Of a DNA stretch of 41,649 nt, positions 27,783 to 35,774 are shown piece by piece. The notes beneath the pieces were generated by a model. It ran no database searches and was not told the origin of the DNA. It saw only the letters and a program-made list of their open reading frames with translations. The stretch spans positions 1-41,649 of the forward strand of contig JBECLA010000139.1 in the NCBI GenBank assembly GCA_040235565.1, given 5' to 3'. Source of the stretch: JAHEIJ01 sp040235565 (GTDB lineage: Bacteria > Pseudomonadota > Gammaproteobacteria > UBA6429 > Thiohalophilaceae). Position numbers and translations under genes: made by a program. The stretch's first letter is position 1. Every line of letters starts with the position of its first letter.

Positions 27783-27910
27783 CGAAATTCAGAGTACTGG
27801 CCGGAATCGCTTCAGACCAAGCGAATTGTACCGAATTGGCGCCGGCTTCGCCACCGCCTGGCAGATATCATGGTCATTTGATGATCGCGATCAATGAATG
27901 TAAACCTCGG

Positions 27911-28717
27911 TTATTCTCTTAGCCCAAGCACATCCTGCATATCAAACAATCCCTGTTTTTTCTCAGTGATCCAGGCAGCAGCACGCGCTGCCCCTTTGGC
28001 AAAGGTCATCCGGCTGGATGCCTTATGGGTGATCTCCACGCGTTCACCAATATCGGCAAACATCACGGTGTGTTCGCCAACGATGTCACCGGCTCGAATC
28101 GTCTCGAAACCGATTGTCTGCCGATCCCGCTCACCGGTCTGCCCTTCGCGGCCATAAACCGCACAGTCCTTCAAATCCCGACCCAGCGCATTGGCGACGA
28201 CTTCCCCCATGCGTAATGCGGTACCTGACGGGGCATCGACTTTGTGGCGATGATGCGCCTCGATGATTTCGATATCCACCTCGTCACCCATGATGTGTGC
28301 CGCCAGATCGAGTAATTTAAAACACAGGTTGACCCCTACACTCATATTCGGTGCGAACACGATCCCGATATCCCGGGCGGCCCTGGCTATCTGCTGCTTT
28401 TCCGCATCGGCGAAACCGGTAGTCCCGATCACGATACCCTTGCCTGCCTGCTGGCAGGTTTCCAGGTTCGCCAAGGTCACGGTGGGATGGGTAAAATCGA
28501 TGAGCACATCAATATTGGTGATGACCGCACGCAGATCATCAACAATCGGAACATTCAGTTTTCCAATGCCGGCAACTTCGCCTGCATCAGCGGCAATAAC
28601 AGAGCTGCCCGGGCGTTCAATGGCCGCAGTGACGGTCATGCCGTCTGCGTTTGTAACCGCCTCAAGCAGGGCCCGCCCCATTCGACCCGAGGCACCCGTG
28701 ATTCCGACGTTAATCAT
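27911..28717 (-). CDS. dapB: 4-hydroxy-tetrahydrodipicolinate reductase
   Basis: NAD(P)H-dependent step of the diaminopimelate/lysine pathway, 268 residues. The nucleotide-binding GITGASGRMGRAL is at the N terminus. The substrate motif EAHHRHKVDAPSGTAL contains the catalytic His and Lys. A good GGAG lies upstream of the ATG at 28717. It is 189 bases before carA, the usual dapB-carA neighbourhood, and 74 bases after the unknown gene. Confidence 0.97.
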   Translation of the reverse strand: MINVGITGASGRMGRALLEAVTNADGMTVTAAIERPGSSVIAADAGEVAGIGKLNVPIVDDLRAVITNIDVLIDFTHPTVTLANLETCQQAGKGIVIGTTGFADAEKQQIARAARDIGIVFAPNMSVGVNLCFKLLDLAAHIMGDEVDIEIIEAHHRHKVDAPSGTALRMGEVVANALGRDLKDCAVYGREGQTGERDRQTIGFETIRAGDIVGEHTVMFADIGERVEITHKASSRMTFAKGAARAAAWITEKKQGLFDMQDVLGLRE

Positions 28718-28791
28718 TCAGCACTCCACAATTTGATCCGCAATCAAACCAAGAGTGAATGGTAGGGGGTTCGGGATAGAGATTCAAACAA

Positions 28792-29595
28792 TTAGTCTTT
28801 AATCTTTTTGAACAACTTGCGCAGGCCGCTGCTGTTTTGTTCTCTTTCTTTTTCTTCTTCAGCAGCACGACGTTCCATCTCGGCAATTTCCTGCTGGCGT
28901 TTGACGCGTTCCCGCTCAACCATTTCCCGGATTGCCTGCTTGTCTTTTTCCGAGATATCCAGCGCGAATAATTTATTGTCCTCGCGTAATATGTAGCGAC
29001 CCAGTTTATCGAGAAAATCCTGATTGATGTTTTTTAAATCGATGTTACGTTTTATTTCCCCTGGACCTTCAAAATTTGTAAGCAGCAACTGAATATAGGC
29101 AGAGTCATCACTACCGATAAACTGAATAGAAATATTCAGTGGACCTTCAATGCTAATGTCAGAGTGTATCAACTTGTAACTCTTGTCATTGAAGTCCTTG
29201 CGCCTGGCTTGAAGTTTATAGGTGGCAAGAATATCGAATAGCTTTTTAATATTATCCTCGCCCTTGACCCGCAACTTGACTGGTTTATCCAATTCGGCCT
29301 TGCAGGTAAGTTTAATATCCTTGAGTAGTTGAGGACTATCGATATCAAGTTGGTATTTTCCCTGGCGAAATGACTGTTTCTCCCCGCCCGGGTAGATTGG
29401 ATAATTGACAATAGTTTCCGGCTTAATGAAATTTAGATTCTCAATCATCTCATTGAGAAAATCATAAATTTCCTTCATCCGAGGATAAATCTCTTTCTCG
29501 TAGAATTGGCTCTTGTCCCCCGAGGATACTTCTCCCTGCTGCTCTTGGGCACGAAGGGTTTCAGCCTGATTTTTCAAGTCATCGAGAAGCCCCAT
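28792..29595 (-). CDS. Conserved-looking protein of unknown function between dnaJ and dapB
   Basis: 267 residues that I do not recognise. There is no signal peptide and no membrane helix. An amphipathic N-terminal helix (MGLLDDLKNQAETLRAQEQQ) leads into a mixed alpha/beta middle (about 35-210). This is followed by a highly charged helix that probably forms a coiled coil (about 215-255, rich in Glu, Arg and Lys) and a basic tail RKLFKKIKD. It has only a few Cys/His and no catalytic signature. GAGG lies nine bases before the ATG at 29595. The coding sequence is visibly richer in A and T than its neighbours. It is on the same strand as dnaJ (82 bases upstream) and dapB (74 bases downstream). Coding status is likely; function is open. 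Confidence 0.85.
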   Translation of the reverse strand: MGLLDDLKNQAETLRAQEQQGEVSSGDKSQFYEKEIYPRMKEIYDFLNEMIENLNFIKPETIVNYPIYPGGEKQSFRQGKYQLDIDSPQLLKDIKLTCKAELDKPVKLRVKGEDNIKKLFDILATYKLQARRKDFNDKSYKLIHSDISIEGPLNISIQFIGSDDSAYIQLLLTNFEGPGEIKRNIDLKNINQDFLDKLGRYILREDNKLFALDISEKDKQAIREMVERERVKRQQEIAEMERRAAEEEKEREQNSSGLRKLFKKIKD

Positions 29596-29677
29596 CCAGT
29601 TCGTCCTCTGGGTTTTAGCACTTTTGTTATATATCGGTATCCTTTTTCAAATCTTGAATGCCGCAAACCAGAATTAT

Positions 29678-30817
29678 TTAGGACTTCATGTCCTCAAAGA
29701 ATTTCTTGACCCCATCCAGCCAGGACGAGGCGCGGGGACTGTGATTGACACTGTCTTCCTTCATCGAGTCTTCGAACTCTTTCAAGAGTTCTTTTTGTCG
29801 TTTCGTCAAATTCACCGGTGTTTCGACACTGATGCGACATAACAGGTCACCCACCTGGCTACCCCGTACCGATTTCACACCCTTGCCCCGCAAGCGAAAC
29901 AGTTTACCACTCTGGCTTTCGGGGGGTATCTTGAGCTTGACCCGACCTTCGAGGGTCGGCACTTCCAGTTCCCCGCCGAGACTGGCTGTCACCACACTGA
30001 TGGGAACCTCACAGAACAAATCATTGCCGTCACGCTGGAAAATGTCATGCGGCCGCACATGCACGTGAACGTAAAGATCCCCGGGGGGGCCGCCGTGCTC
30101 ACCCGCTTCGCCTTCACCACTCAAGCGAATGCGATCCCCGGTATCCACACCGGCGGGAACTTTTACCGATAAGGTTTTCTGTTTCTCGACCCGTCCATGT
30201 CCATGACACTTGCCACAGGGCGTTTCGATAATGCTGCCGCTACCATGACAACGGGGACAGGTCTGTTGCAGGGAGAAGAAGCCTTGCTGCATGCGGACCT
30301 GACCATGTCCGCCACAGGTCGAGCAGGTGACCGGGCTGGTCCCTTTCTTGGCGCCACTGCCGCCGCATTCCTCGCATTGCACATGGGTTGGCACACGAAC
30401 ATTAACACTGGTACCACGCACCGCCTCTTCCAGGCTGAGTTCCAGGTTGTAGCGCAGATCGGCGCCACGATATACCCGTTGCCCGCCGGCATGGCCACCG
30501 CCACCAAAGATATCACCGAACACATCGCCAAAGATGTCACTGAAACTGGCACCACCAAAACCGGCCCCGGCTCCACCTGCTGCCGCTGACGGATCCACGC
30601 CCGCATGCCCAAACTGATCATAAGCCGCACGCTTTTGCGCATCACTCAGTACATCATAGGCTTCCTTGGCTTCCTTGAAATTTTCTTCCGCTTCCTTGCT
30701 GTCCGGATTGCGATCCGGATGATACTTCATTGCCAGTCGTTTGAAGGCTTTCTTGATTTCAGCCTCACTGGCATTACGGGAAACATCCAGAACTTCGTAA
30801 TAATCGCGTTTTGACAT
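29678..30817 (-). CDS. dnaJ: Chaperone protein DnaJ
   Basis: Hsp40 co-chaperone that stimulates the DnaK ATPase and delivers substrates, 379 residues. The J domain carries HPD at 33-35. A Gly/Phe-rich linker follows, then four CxxCxGxG zinc repeats (CEECGGSG, CSTCGGHG, CPRCHGSG, CGKCHGHG) and the C-terminal substrate domains. The ATG at 30817 gives MSKRDYYEVL; a TTG two codons upstream is not needed. It is separated from dnaK by 146 bases that contain a terminator. Confidence 0.97.
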   Translation of the reverse strand: MSKRDYYEVLDVSRNASEAEIKKAFKRLAMKYHPDRNPDSKEAEENFKEAKEAYDVLSDAQKRAAYDQFGHAGVDPSAAAGGAGAGFGGASFSDIFGDVFGDIFGGGGHAGGQRVYRGADLRYNLELSLEEAVRGTSVNVRVPTHVQCEECGGSGAKKGTSPVTCSTCGGHGQVRMQQGFFSLQQTCPRCHGSGSIIETPCGKCHGHGRVEKQKTLSVKVPAGVDTGDRIRLSGEGEAGEHGGPPGDLYVHVHVRPHDIFQRDGNDLFCEVPISVVTASLGGELEVPTLEGRVKLKIPPESQSGKLFRLRGKGVKSVRGSQVGDLLCRISVETPVNLTKRQKELLKEFEDSMKEDSVNHSPRASSWLDGVKKFFEDMKS

Positions 30818-30893
30818 ACCCAATTTCAGTAGCTAATTGCGAGGGCCAAGTAATGAGCCGGGACGACTCTTTACGCTCCCTCTTATAAACGGC

Positions 30894-30922
30894 AAAAAGC
30901 GGCTGCACGTTACCGTGCAGCC
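30894..30922 (-). terminator. Rho-independent terminator between dnaK and dnaJ
   Basis: GGCTGCACG-GTAA-CGTGCAGCC forms a perfect 9-pair stem on the minus strand, followed by GCTTTTT. It should end many dnaK transcripts before dnaJ, so dnaJ may depend on read-through or its own promoter. Confidence 0.85.
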
Positions 30923-30930
30923 ACCTGACT

Positions 30931-30964
30931 ATTACGTGTAACTAAATAACCGGTTACGCGTAAT
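30931..30964. repeat. Inverted repeat abutting the dnaK stop codon
   Basis: ATTACGTGTAAC (30931-30942) and GTTACGCGTAAT (30953-30964) are complementary at 11 of 12 positions. The right arm overlaps the first base of the dnaK stop codon complement. It lies directly before the terminator at 30894-30922, giving two successive hairpins in the message. Confidence 0.6.
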
Positions 30965-32901
30965 TATTTTTTATTGTCGTTGACCTCTTCAAACTCGGCA
31001 TCAACGACATCATCATCGGTACCCGTGCGTTGCCCGCTGGCGGCTTCCGCACCTTCGGCACCTGTCGCTTCAGCCTGTTGGGCCTGCTCGGCATAAAGCC
31101 GCTCAGCCATCTTGGCGGAGGCATCCGTCAGGGCCTTGGTCTTGGCTTCGATTTCGTCCAGATCATCGCCCTTCACGGCTTCTTCCAGATCCTTGATGGC
31201 CGATTCGATGCTGGATTTTTCATCCGCTTCCAGTTTATCACCCAGTTCATCCATTGACTTGCGGGTCGCGTGAATCATGGTATCCGCCTGGTTGCGGGCA
31301 CCGACCAGTGCCTGGAACTTCTTGTCTTCATCGGCATGGGCTTCGGCATCGCGCACCATCTTCTCGACTTCTTCATCAGACAAACCACTGGATGCCTTGA
31401 TGACAATGGACTGTTCCTTGCCGGTCGCCTTGTCCTTGGCCGACACGTTCAGAATACCGTTGGCATCGATATCGAAGGCTACCTCGATTTGCGGCATGCC
31501 ACGCGGCGCCGGCGGAATATCCTGCAGGTCAAAACGACCCAGGGACTTGTTGGCATCGGCCCGCTCGCGTTCACCCTGCAATACATGCACGGTAACTGCT
31601 GTCTGGTTATCATCCGCGGTGGAGAATACCTGCTGGGCCTTGGTCGGTATGGTAGTGTTCTTTTCGATCAACTTGGTCATGACACCGCCGAGGGTCTCGA
31701 TACCCAGCGACAACGGCGTTACGTCGAGTAGCAGCACGTCCTTGACGTCACCACCCAGAACCCCACCCTGAATCGAGGCACCCATGGCCACGGCTTCATC
31801 CGGGTTCACATCCTTGCGCGGTTCCTTACCAAAGAATCCCTTCACGGCTTCCTGCACCTTGGGCATGCGGCTCTGACCACCCACCAGAATCACGTCATCA
31901 ATTTCCGAGGCAGACAGGCCGGCATCTTTCATCGCCACCTTGCACGGCTCGATGGAGCGGGCAATCAAATCATCCACCAGCGATTCGAGCTTGGCACGCG
32001 TCACCTTGATGTTCAGGTGCTTGGGACCGCTGGCATCCGCCGTCACGTACGGCAGATTGACTTCCGTCTGCTGACTGGAAGACAGTTCGATCTTGGCTTT
32101 CTCGGCCGCTTCCTTCAGGCGTTGCAAGGCGAGTGGATCGTTGCGCAGATCAATACCCTGGTCTTTCTTGAACTCTTCGACCAGGTAGTCGATCATCCGC
32201 ATGTCAAAGTCTTCACCGCCGAGGAAGGTGTCACCATTGGTCGACAGCACTTCGATCTGGTGCTCACCGTCAATGTCAGCAATTTCAATAATGGATATAT
32301 CAAAGGTCCCGCCACCGAGGTCGTAGACCGCAACCTTGCGATCTCCTTGCTTCTTGTCCATGCCAAAGGCCAGCGCCGCGGCTGTCGGCTCGTTAATGAT
32401 GCGCTTGACTTCCAGCCCGGCGATCTTGCCGGCGTCCTTGGTAGCCTGGCGCTGGGAATCATTGAAATAAGCGGGCACGGTGATCACCGCTTCGGTGACT
32501 TCTTCACCCAGATAATCTTCCGCGGTCTTTTTCATCTTCTGCAGGACACGTGCGGAGATTTCCGGCGGCGCCATTTTCTTGCCGTCGACTTCCACCCAGG
32601 CGTCACCGTTGTCGGCTTTGACAATCTTGTAGGGCACCATCTTGATGTCTTTCTGGACTTCCTTATCTTCAAACCGGCGTCCGATCAAGCGCTTGATGGC
32701 GTACAGGGTCTTGTCCGGATTGGTCACGGCCTGTCGTTTGGCTGGCTGCCCCACCAGGACTTCACCGTCTTTGGTGAACGCCACAATCGAGGGCGTGGTG
32801 CGATCACCTTCGCTGTTCTCAATGACCTTGGTAGCCCCATTCTCCATCACTGCCACGCAGGAATTGGTGGTACCCAGGTCGATCCCGATAATCTTACCCA
32901 T
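30964..32901 (-). CDS. dnaK: Chaperone protein DnaK
   Basis: Hsp70 chaperone, 645 residues. The nucleotide-binding domain begins IGIDLGTTNSCVAVME, with the later phosphate loops VYDLGGGTFD and ILVGGQSRMP. The linker DVLLLDVTPLSLG, the substrate-binding domain and the acidic end DAEFEEVNDNKK follow. The ATG at 32901 has AAAAGG upstream. A sigma32-like promoter lies about 60 bases upstream at the end of grpE. Confidence 0.98.
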   Translation of the reverse strand: MGKIIGIDLGTTNSCVAVMENGATKVIENSEGDRTTPSIVAFTKDGEVLVGQPAKRQAVTNPDKTLYAIKRLIGRRFEDKEVQKDIKMVPYKIVKADNGDAWVEVDGKKMAPPEISARVLQKMKKTAEDYLGEEVTEAVITVPAYFNDSQRQATKDAGKIAGLEVKRIINEPTAAALAFGMDKKQGDRKVAVYDLGGGTFDISIIEIADIDGEHQIEVLSTNGDTFLGGEDFDMRMIDYLVEEFKKDQGIDLRNDPLALQRLKEAAEKAKIELSSSQQTEVNLPYVTADASGPKHLNIKVTRAKLESLVDDLIARSIEPCKVAMKDAGLSASEIDDVILVGGQSRMPKVQEAVKGFFGKEPRKDVNPDEAVAMGASIQGGVLGGDVKDVLLLDVTPLSLGIETLGGVMTKLIEKNTTIPTKAQQVFSTADDNQTAVTVHVLQGERERADANKSLGRFDLQDIPPAPRGMPQIEVAFDIDANGILNVSAKDKATGKEQSIVIKASSGLSDEEVEKMVRDAEAHADEDKKFQALVGARNQADTMIHATRKSMDELGDKLEADEKSSIESAIKDLEEAVKGDDLDEIEAKTKALTDASAKMAERLYAEQAQQAEATGAEGAEAASGQRTGTDDDVVDAEFEEVNDNKK

Positions 32902-32958
32902 TACCTTTTCTCTCCGTTAAACTGTTAAATTCTTTAAATAAATTCACGATTACCTTGT

Positions 32959-32986
32959 AAATAGGGGCGGTTTTAGCCACTTCAAG
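32959..32986 (-). promoter_or_regulatory. Predicted sigma32 (heat-shock) promoter of dnaK
   Basis: On the minus strand CTTGAAG (32986-32980), 12 bases, then CCCCTATTT (32967-32959). This is close to the sigma32 pattern CTTGAAA-N13-CCCCATNT. It overlaps the grpE stop codon. The same layout occurs ahead of grpE. No mapped start is available, so this is prediction only. Confidence 0.6.
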
Positions 32987-33596
32987 CCTGCTCATCGACA
33001 TTTGCGTCTTTGGCTTCGGCATTCTCCCCCCCGCCCTTCGACACCACCACCATGGCCGGTCGGATCAGGCGATCATTTAAGGTGTAACCCTTCTGCATCA
33101 CGTTCATGACGGTATTGGCGGCATGCTCTGGCGACTCCAGCATCGACATCGCCTGGTGGTATTCCGGGTTAAAGGGTTCTCCCTCCGGGTGCACCGCCTG
33201 GATGCCGAATTTCTCAATCGTGGCAAGCAGCATTTTCAGGGTCAGTTCCGTCCCTTCCCGAAGTTTCTCCAGGGTCGCACCTTCGGCCGCGGCCGCGTCG
33301 GCCCCCATTTCCAGACTATCGATCACCGGCAACAACTCCTGGGCAAACCGTTCCAGCGCATATTTATGGGCATTCTCAACTTCCCGTTCATGCCGCCGAC
33401 GCAGATTCTCCTGCTCGGCCTTCACCCGTAGCAATTGATCCCAATGTTCCTTGGCCTTGGCCTCGGCTTCCGCCAACTGCTGCTGCACATGCTCATCCGA
33501 GGCAGCCGCCTCGGTCTCACTATCTGGCTCGATGGTTTGCTGGGTTGATGCTTGTTTTTCGTCCGGATTTTCCTGCGGAACGTCGTTCTTGCTCAT
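32982..33596 (-). CDS. grpE: Nucleotide exchange factor GrpE
   Basis: Releases ADP from DnaK in the chaperone cycle, 204 residues. A variable acidic N terminus precedes the long coiled-coil helix (about 40-90). The beta domain follows with HPEGEPFNPEYHQAMSM and the conserved VMQKGYTLNDRLIRPAMVVV. The ATG at 33596 is preceded by GGAG. It follows hrcA by 78 bases. Its stop codon lies inside the predicted dnaK promoter. Confidence 0.97.
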   Translation of the reverse strand: MSKNDVPQENPDEKQASTQQTIEPDSETEAAASDEHVQQQLAEAEAKAKEHWDQLLRVKAEQENLRRRHEREVENAHKYALERFAQELLPVIDSLEMGADAAAAEGATLEKLREGTELTLKMLLATIEKFGIQAVHPEGEPFNPEYHQAMSMLESPEHAANTVMNVMQKGYTLNDRLIRPAMVVVSKGGGENAEAKDANVDEQA

Positions 33597-33662
33597 AGTT
33601 ACTCCACTTCAGAACTCGTTGATTTTCTGCGAAACAGGTTTAAAGACTTGTGATGGGTGTTG

Positions 33663-33690
33663 ATATAGGGGTGATCACTCAGAGCTCAAG
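33663..33690 (-). promoter_or_regulatory. Predicted sigma32 (heat-shock) promoter of grpE
   Basis: CTTGAGC (33690-33684), 12 bases, then CCCCTATAT (33671-33663) on the minus strand. It overlaps the last codons and just clears the stop of hrcA. Spacing and the -10 CCCCTAT are the same as in the predicted dnaK promoter, which strengthens both calls. Confidence 0.55.
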
Positions 33691-34709
33691 AGGGAACTGA
33701 GGATTTTTGCCGTGACATCCACCACCGGAATGACACGATCGTAGGCCATCCGGGTGGGGCCAATCACGCCCAGCACACCGACCACCTGGTCTTCCACCTT
33801 GTAGGGAGCGGTGACCAGTGAACACTCATCAAAGGCCGAGTAGCCGGATTCTTCCCCGATGAAGATCTGTACGCCTTCAGCATGAATGGAATGATCCAGC
33901 AGGTGCAGGATGTCCCGTTTGGTATTGAAGGCCTCGTACAACTGGCGCAGTTTGTCGAGATCAGCCATTTCTGCGTAATGCATCAGGTTGGTTTCACCCG
34001 CGATGACGTAATCGTCCGATTGACTGGTATTGACGATCTGGTCTGCCATTTCCGCGGCTGTCTGCATCAGACTGCGCATGTCATCACGCGTCTGTTCCAG
34101 ACTGTCGACGATATGACGGCGAATGGTACTGAGCTCCCTGCCGGCGAATTCCGCATTCAGATAATTGGCCACCCGATGCAGTTCATCGGCGGAAAACGAC
34201 CTGTCAGTATGAATAATACGGTTCTGGACTTCCTGGTTGTTGATGACCAGGATAACCAGGATCCGGTTGGCGGTCAGCGGCAGAAACTCGATATGCTGGA
34301 ACATCACCGAACCGCGCCTCGGCAACATCACCAACCCGGCGAGATTGGTCACCTCCGACAACAGGGCGGAAGCCGAACCGATGACTTTCTGCCGTTCGGT
34401 GGAATCAATCTTGAGCTTGTATTGATCCACCACATTGCTGCGCAACGGTTTAATGGTCAACAATCGGTCCACGAACACCCGATAGCCTTGCGCCGTCGGA
34501 ATCCGGCCGGCCGAGGTGTGGGGCGAGACCACCAGGCCGAGGTCCTCCAGATCCGCCATCACATTACGTACCGTGGCGGGGCTGAGATTCATTCCCGAAT
34601 CACGCGCCAGAGTGCGGGATCCCACAGGATGACCATCCTGGATATACCGCTCGACCAATGTTTTTAGCAGAGTCCGAGCACGATCATTTATAATGGGAGC
34701 ATTCGACAC
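33675..34709 (-). CDS. hrcA: Heat-inducible transcription repressor HrcA
   Basis: Repressor that binds CIRCE operators and depends on GroE for activity, 344 residues from the chosen start. The N-terminal winged helix includes GSRTLARDSGMNLSPATVRN, and the C-terminal part includes VLGVIGPTRMAYDRVIPVVD. No ATG exists upstream in frame. The GTG at 34709 yields MSNAPIINDRARTLLKTL, which fits the family. A longer reading from 34766 would start inside the CIRCE operator and is rejected. It is the first gene of the hrcA-grpE-dnaK-dnaJ block and divergent from nadK. Confidence 0.95.
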   Translation of the reverse strand: MSNAPIINDRARTLLKTLVERYIQDGHPVGSRTLARDSGMNLSPATVRNVMADLEDLGLVVSPHTSAGRIPTAQGYRVFVDRLLTIKPLRSNVVDQYKLKIDSTERQKVIGSASALLSEVTNLAGLVMLPRRGSVMFQHIEFLPLTANRILVILVINNQEVQNRIIHTDRSFSADELHRVANYLNAEFAGRELSTIRRHIVDSLEQTRDDMRSLMQTAAEMADQIVNTSQSDDYVIAGETNLMHYAEMADLDKLRQLYEAFNTKRDILHLLDHSIHAEGVQIFIGEESGYSAFDECSLVTAPYKVEDQVVGVLGVIGPTRMAYDRVIPVVDVTAKILSSLLSSE

Positions 34710-34755
34710 AACATTAACCGGGTAATAATAATAACCAAACAGACATGAAACATGA

Positions 34756-34782
34756 TTAGCACTCAAAATATTAGAGTGCTAA
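34756..34782. promoter_or_regulatory. CIRCE operator (HrcA binding site)
   Basis: A perfect TTAGCACTC-N9-GAGTGCTAA inverted repeat. It lies just downstream of the predicted hrcA promoter and 47 bases before the hrcA GTG, so HrcA should repress its own operon. It is also about 100 bases upstream of nadK, in the divergent gap. Confidence 0.97.
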
Positions 34783-34791
34783 TCACCGAGA

Positions 34792-34820
34792 ACGTTACAA
34801 TTCAGCGCCCCGGCTGTCAA
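34792..34820 (-). promoter_or_regulatory. Predicted sigma70 promoter of hrcA
   Basis: TTGACA (34820-34815), a 17-base spacer and TAACGT (34797-34792) on the minus strand. Transcription would begin near 34785, directly at the edge of the CIRCE operator, as in other HrcA-controlled operons. Confidence 0.7.
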
Positions 34821-34884
34821 GAAACCCGCGCATTGCCGTTCTGATCTCATAATGAGCAAGTTTCTGTCTTAAAAGGAAAATTTC

Positions 34885-35766
34885 ATGGCGAACGCTTTCA
34901 ACCGCATAGGACTGATCGGCAAGTACGGGGATCCCGGTATCGCCGACACCGTGCTGGAGTTGGGGCACATTCTGCAGGCGCGAGGCTGTGAGGTCTTACT
35001 GGAAGACCAGACGGCCAAATCCATTGCCAAACATTCCTACCCCGTGGCCAATCAAACTGAAATCGCGGCCCGGTGCGATTTGGCCGTTACCATTGGCGGG
35101 GACGGGACGCTCCTCAGCGCGGCCCGTAACATGGTTGATAGCACGGTGCCTCTGCTGGGGGTCAACCTGGGGCGACTGGGCTTTCTGGTGGATGTCTCAC
35201 CGGATGAATTTGCCCATCGCATGCATGAGATTCTCGATGGCAAGTTCGAGGAAGAACACCGGGTCATGCTGACCACCACCATTGAACATCATGAAGGCGG
35301 CGCCAACAGCATCAGCGACGCACTGAATGATGTGGTAATTCACAAATGGGAAGTGGCGCGCATGATTGAGACGGAAACCTACATTAATGGGAAATTCGTC
35401 AATACCATGCGCTCGGATGGCCTGATTGTGTCCACCCCAACGGGATCCACCGCCTACGCCCTGTCAGCCGGTGGGCCAATCCTGGAGCCGGACATGCAGG
35501 CCATGATCATTGTGCCAATTTGTCCCCATACCATGAGTTACCGCCCTATCGTCATCGACGGCGACAGCGAGATTGAGATTTACGTCCGGGAGAATCCTCA
35601 CTCCCACGCCCAGGTCACCTGTGACGGGCAGATCAATCTGGGGGTGGTATCCGGTGATAGAATCGTGATCCGTAAGAAAGACAAGTCTGTCCGGCTGATC
35701 CATCCCTGCAAGCATGACCATTACCATATCCTGCGGGAGAAGCTGCACTGGGGAGGCCATTCCTAG
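34885..35766 (+). CDS. nadK: NAD kinase
   Basis: Phosphorylates NAD to NADP, 293 residues. The signature GGDGTLLSAARN (GGDGT at 71-75), LGVNLGRLGFL and the NDVVIHKWEVARM block, with the later TPTGSTAYALSAGGPI, are all intact. AAAAGGA precedes the ATG at 34885. It is divergent from hrcA and 8 bases upstream of recN, the common nadK-recN pair next to the grpE locus. Confidence 0.97.
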   Translation: MANAFNRIGLIGKYGDPGIADTVLELGHILQARGCEVLLEDQTAKSIAKHSYPVANQTEIAARCDLAVTIGGDGTLLSAARNMVDSTVPLLGVNLGRLGFLVDVSPDEFAHRMHEILDGKFEEEHRVMLTTTIEHHEGGANSISDALNDVVIHKWEVARMIETETYINGKFVNTMRSDGLIVSTPTGSTAYALSAGGPILEPDMQAMIIVPICPHTMSYRPIVIDGDSEIEIYVRENPHSHAQVTCDGQINLGVVSGDRIVIRKKDKSVRLIHPCKHDHYHILREKLHWGGHS

Positions 35767-35774
35767 TACCGCCT

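Noticed and set aside
32017..32928. Plus-strand frame of 303 codons opposite dnaK
   Set aside because: It is antisense to dnaK, a strongly codon-biased gene in which long opposite-strand frames are common; there is no signature or ribosome site.
33882..34667. Plus-strand frame of 261 codons opposite hrcA
   Set aside because: It is a shadow of hrcA, His/Gln-rich, with no recognisable domain.
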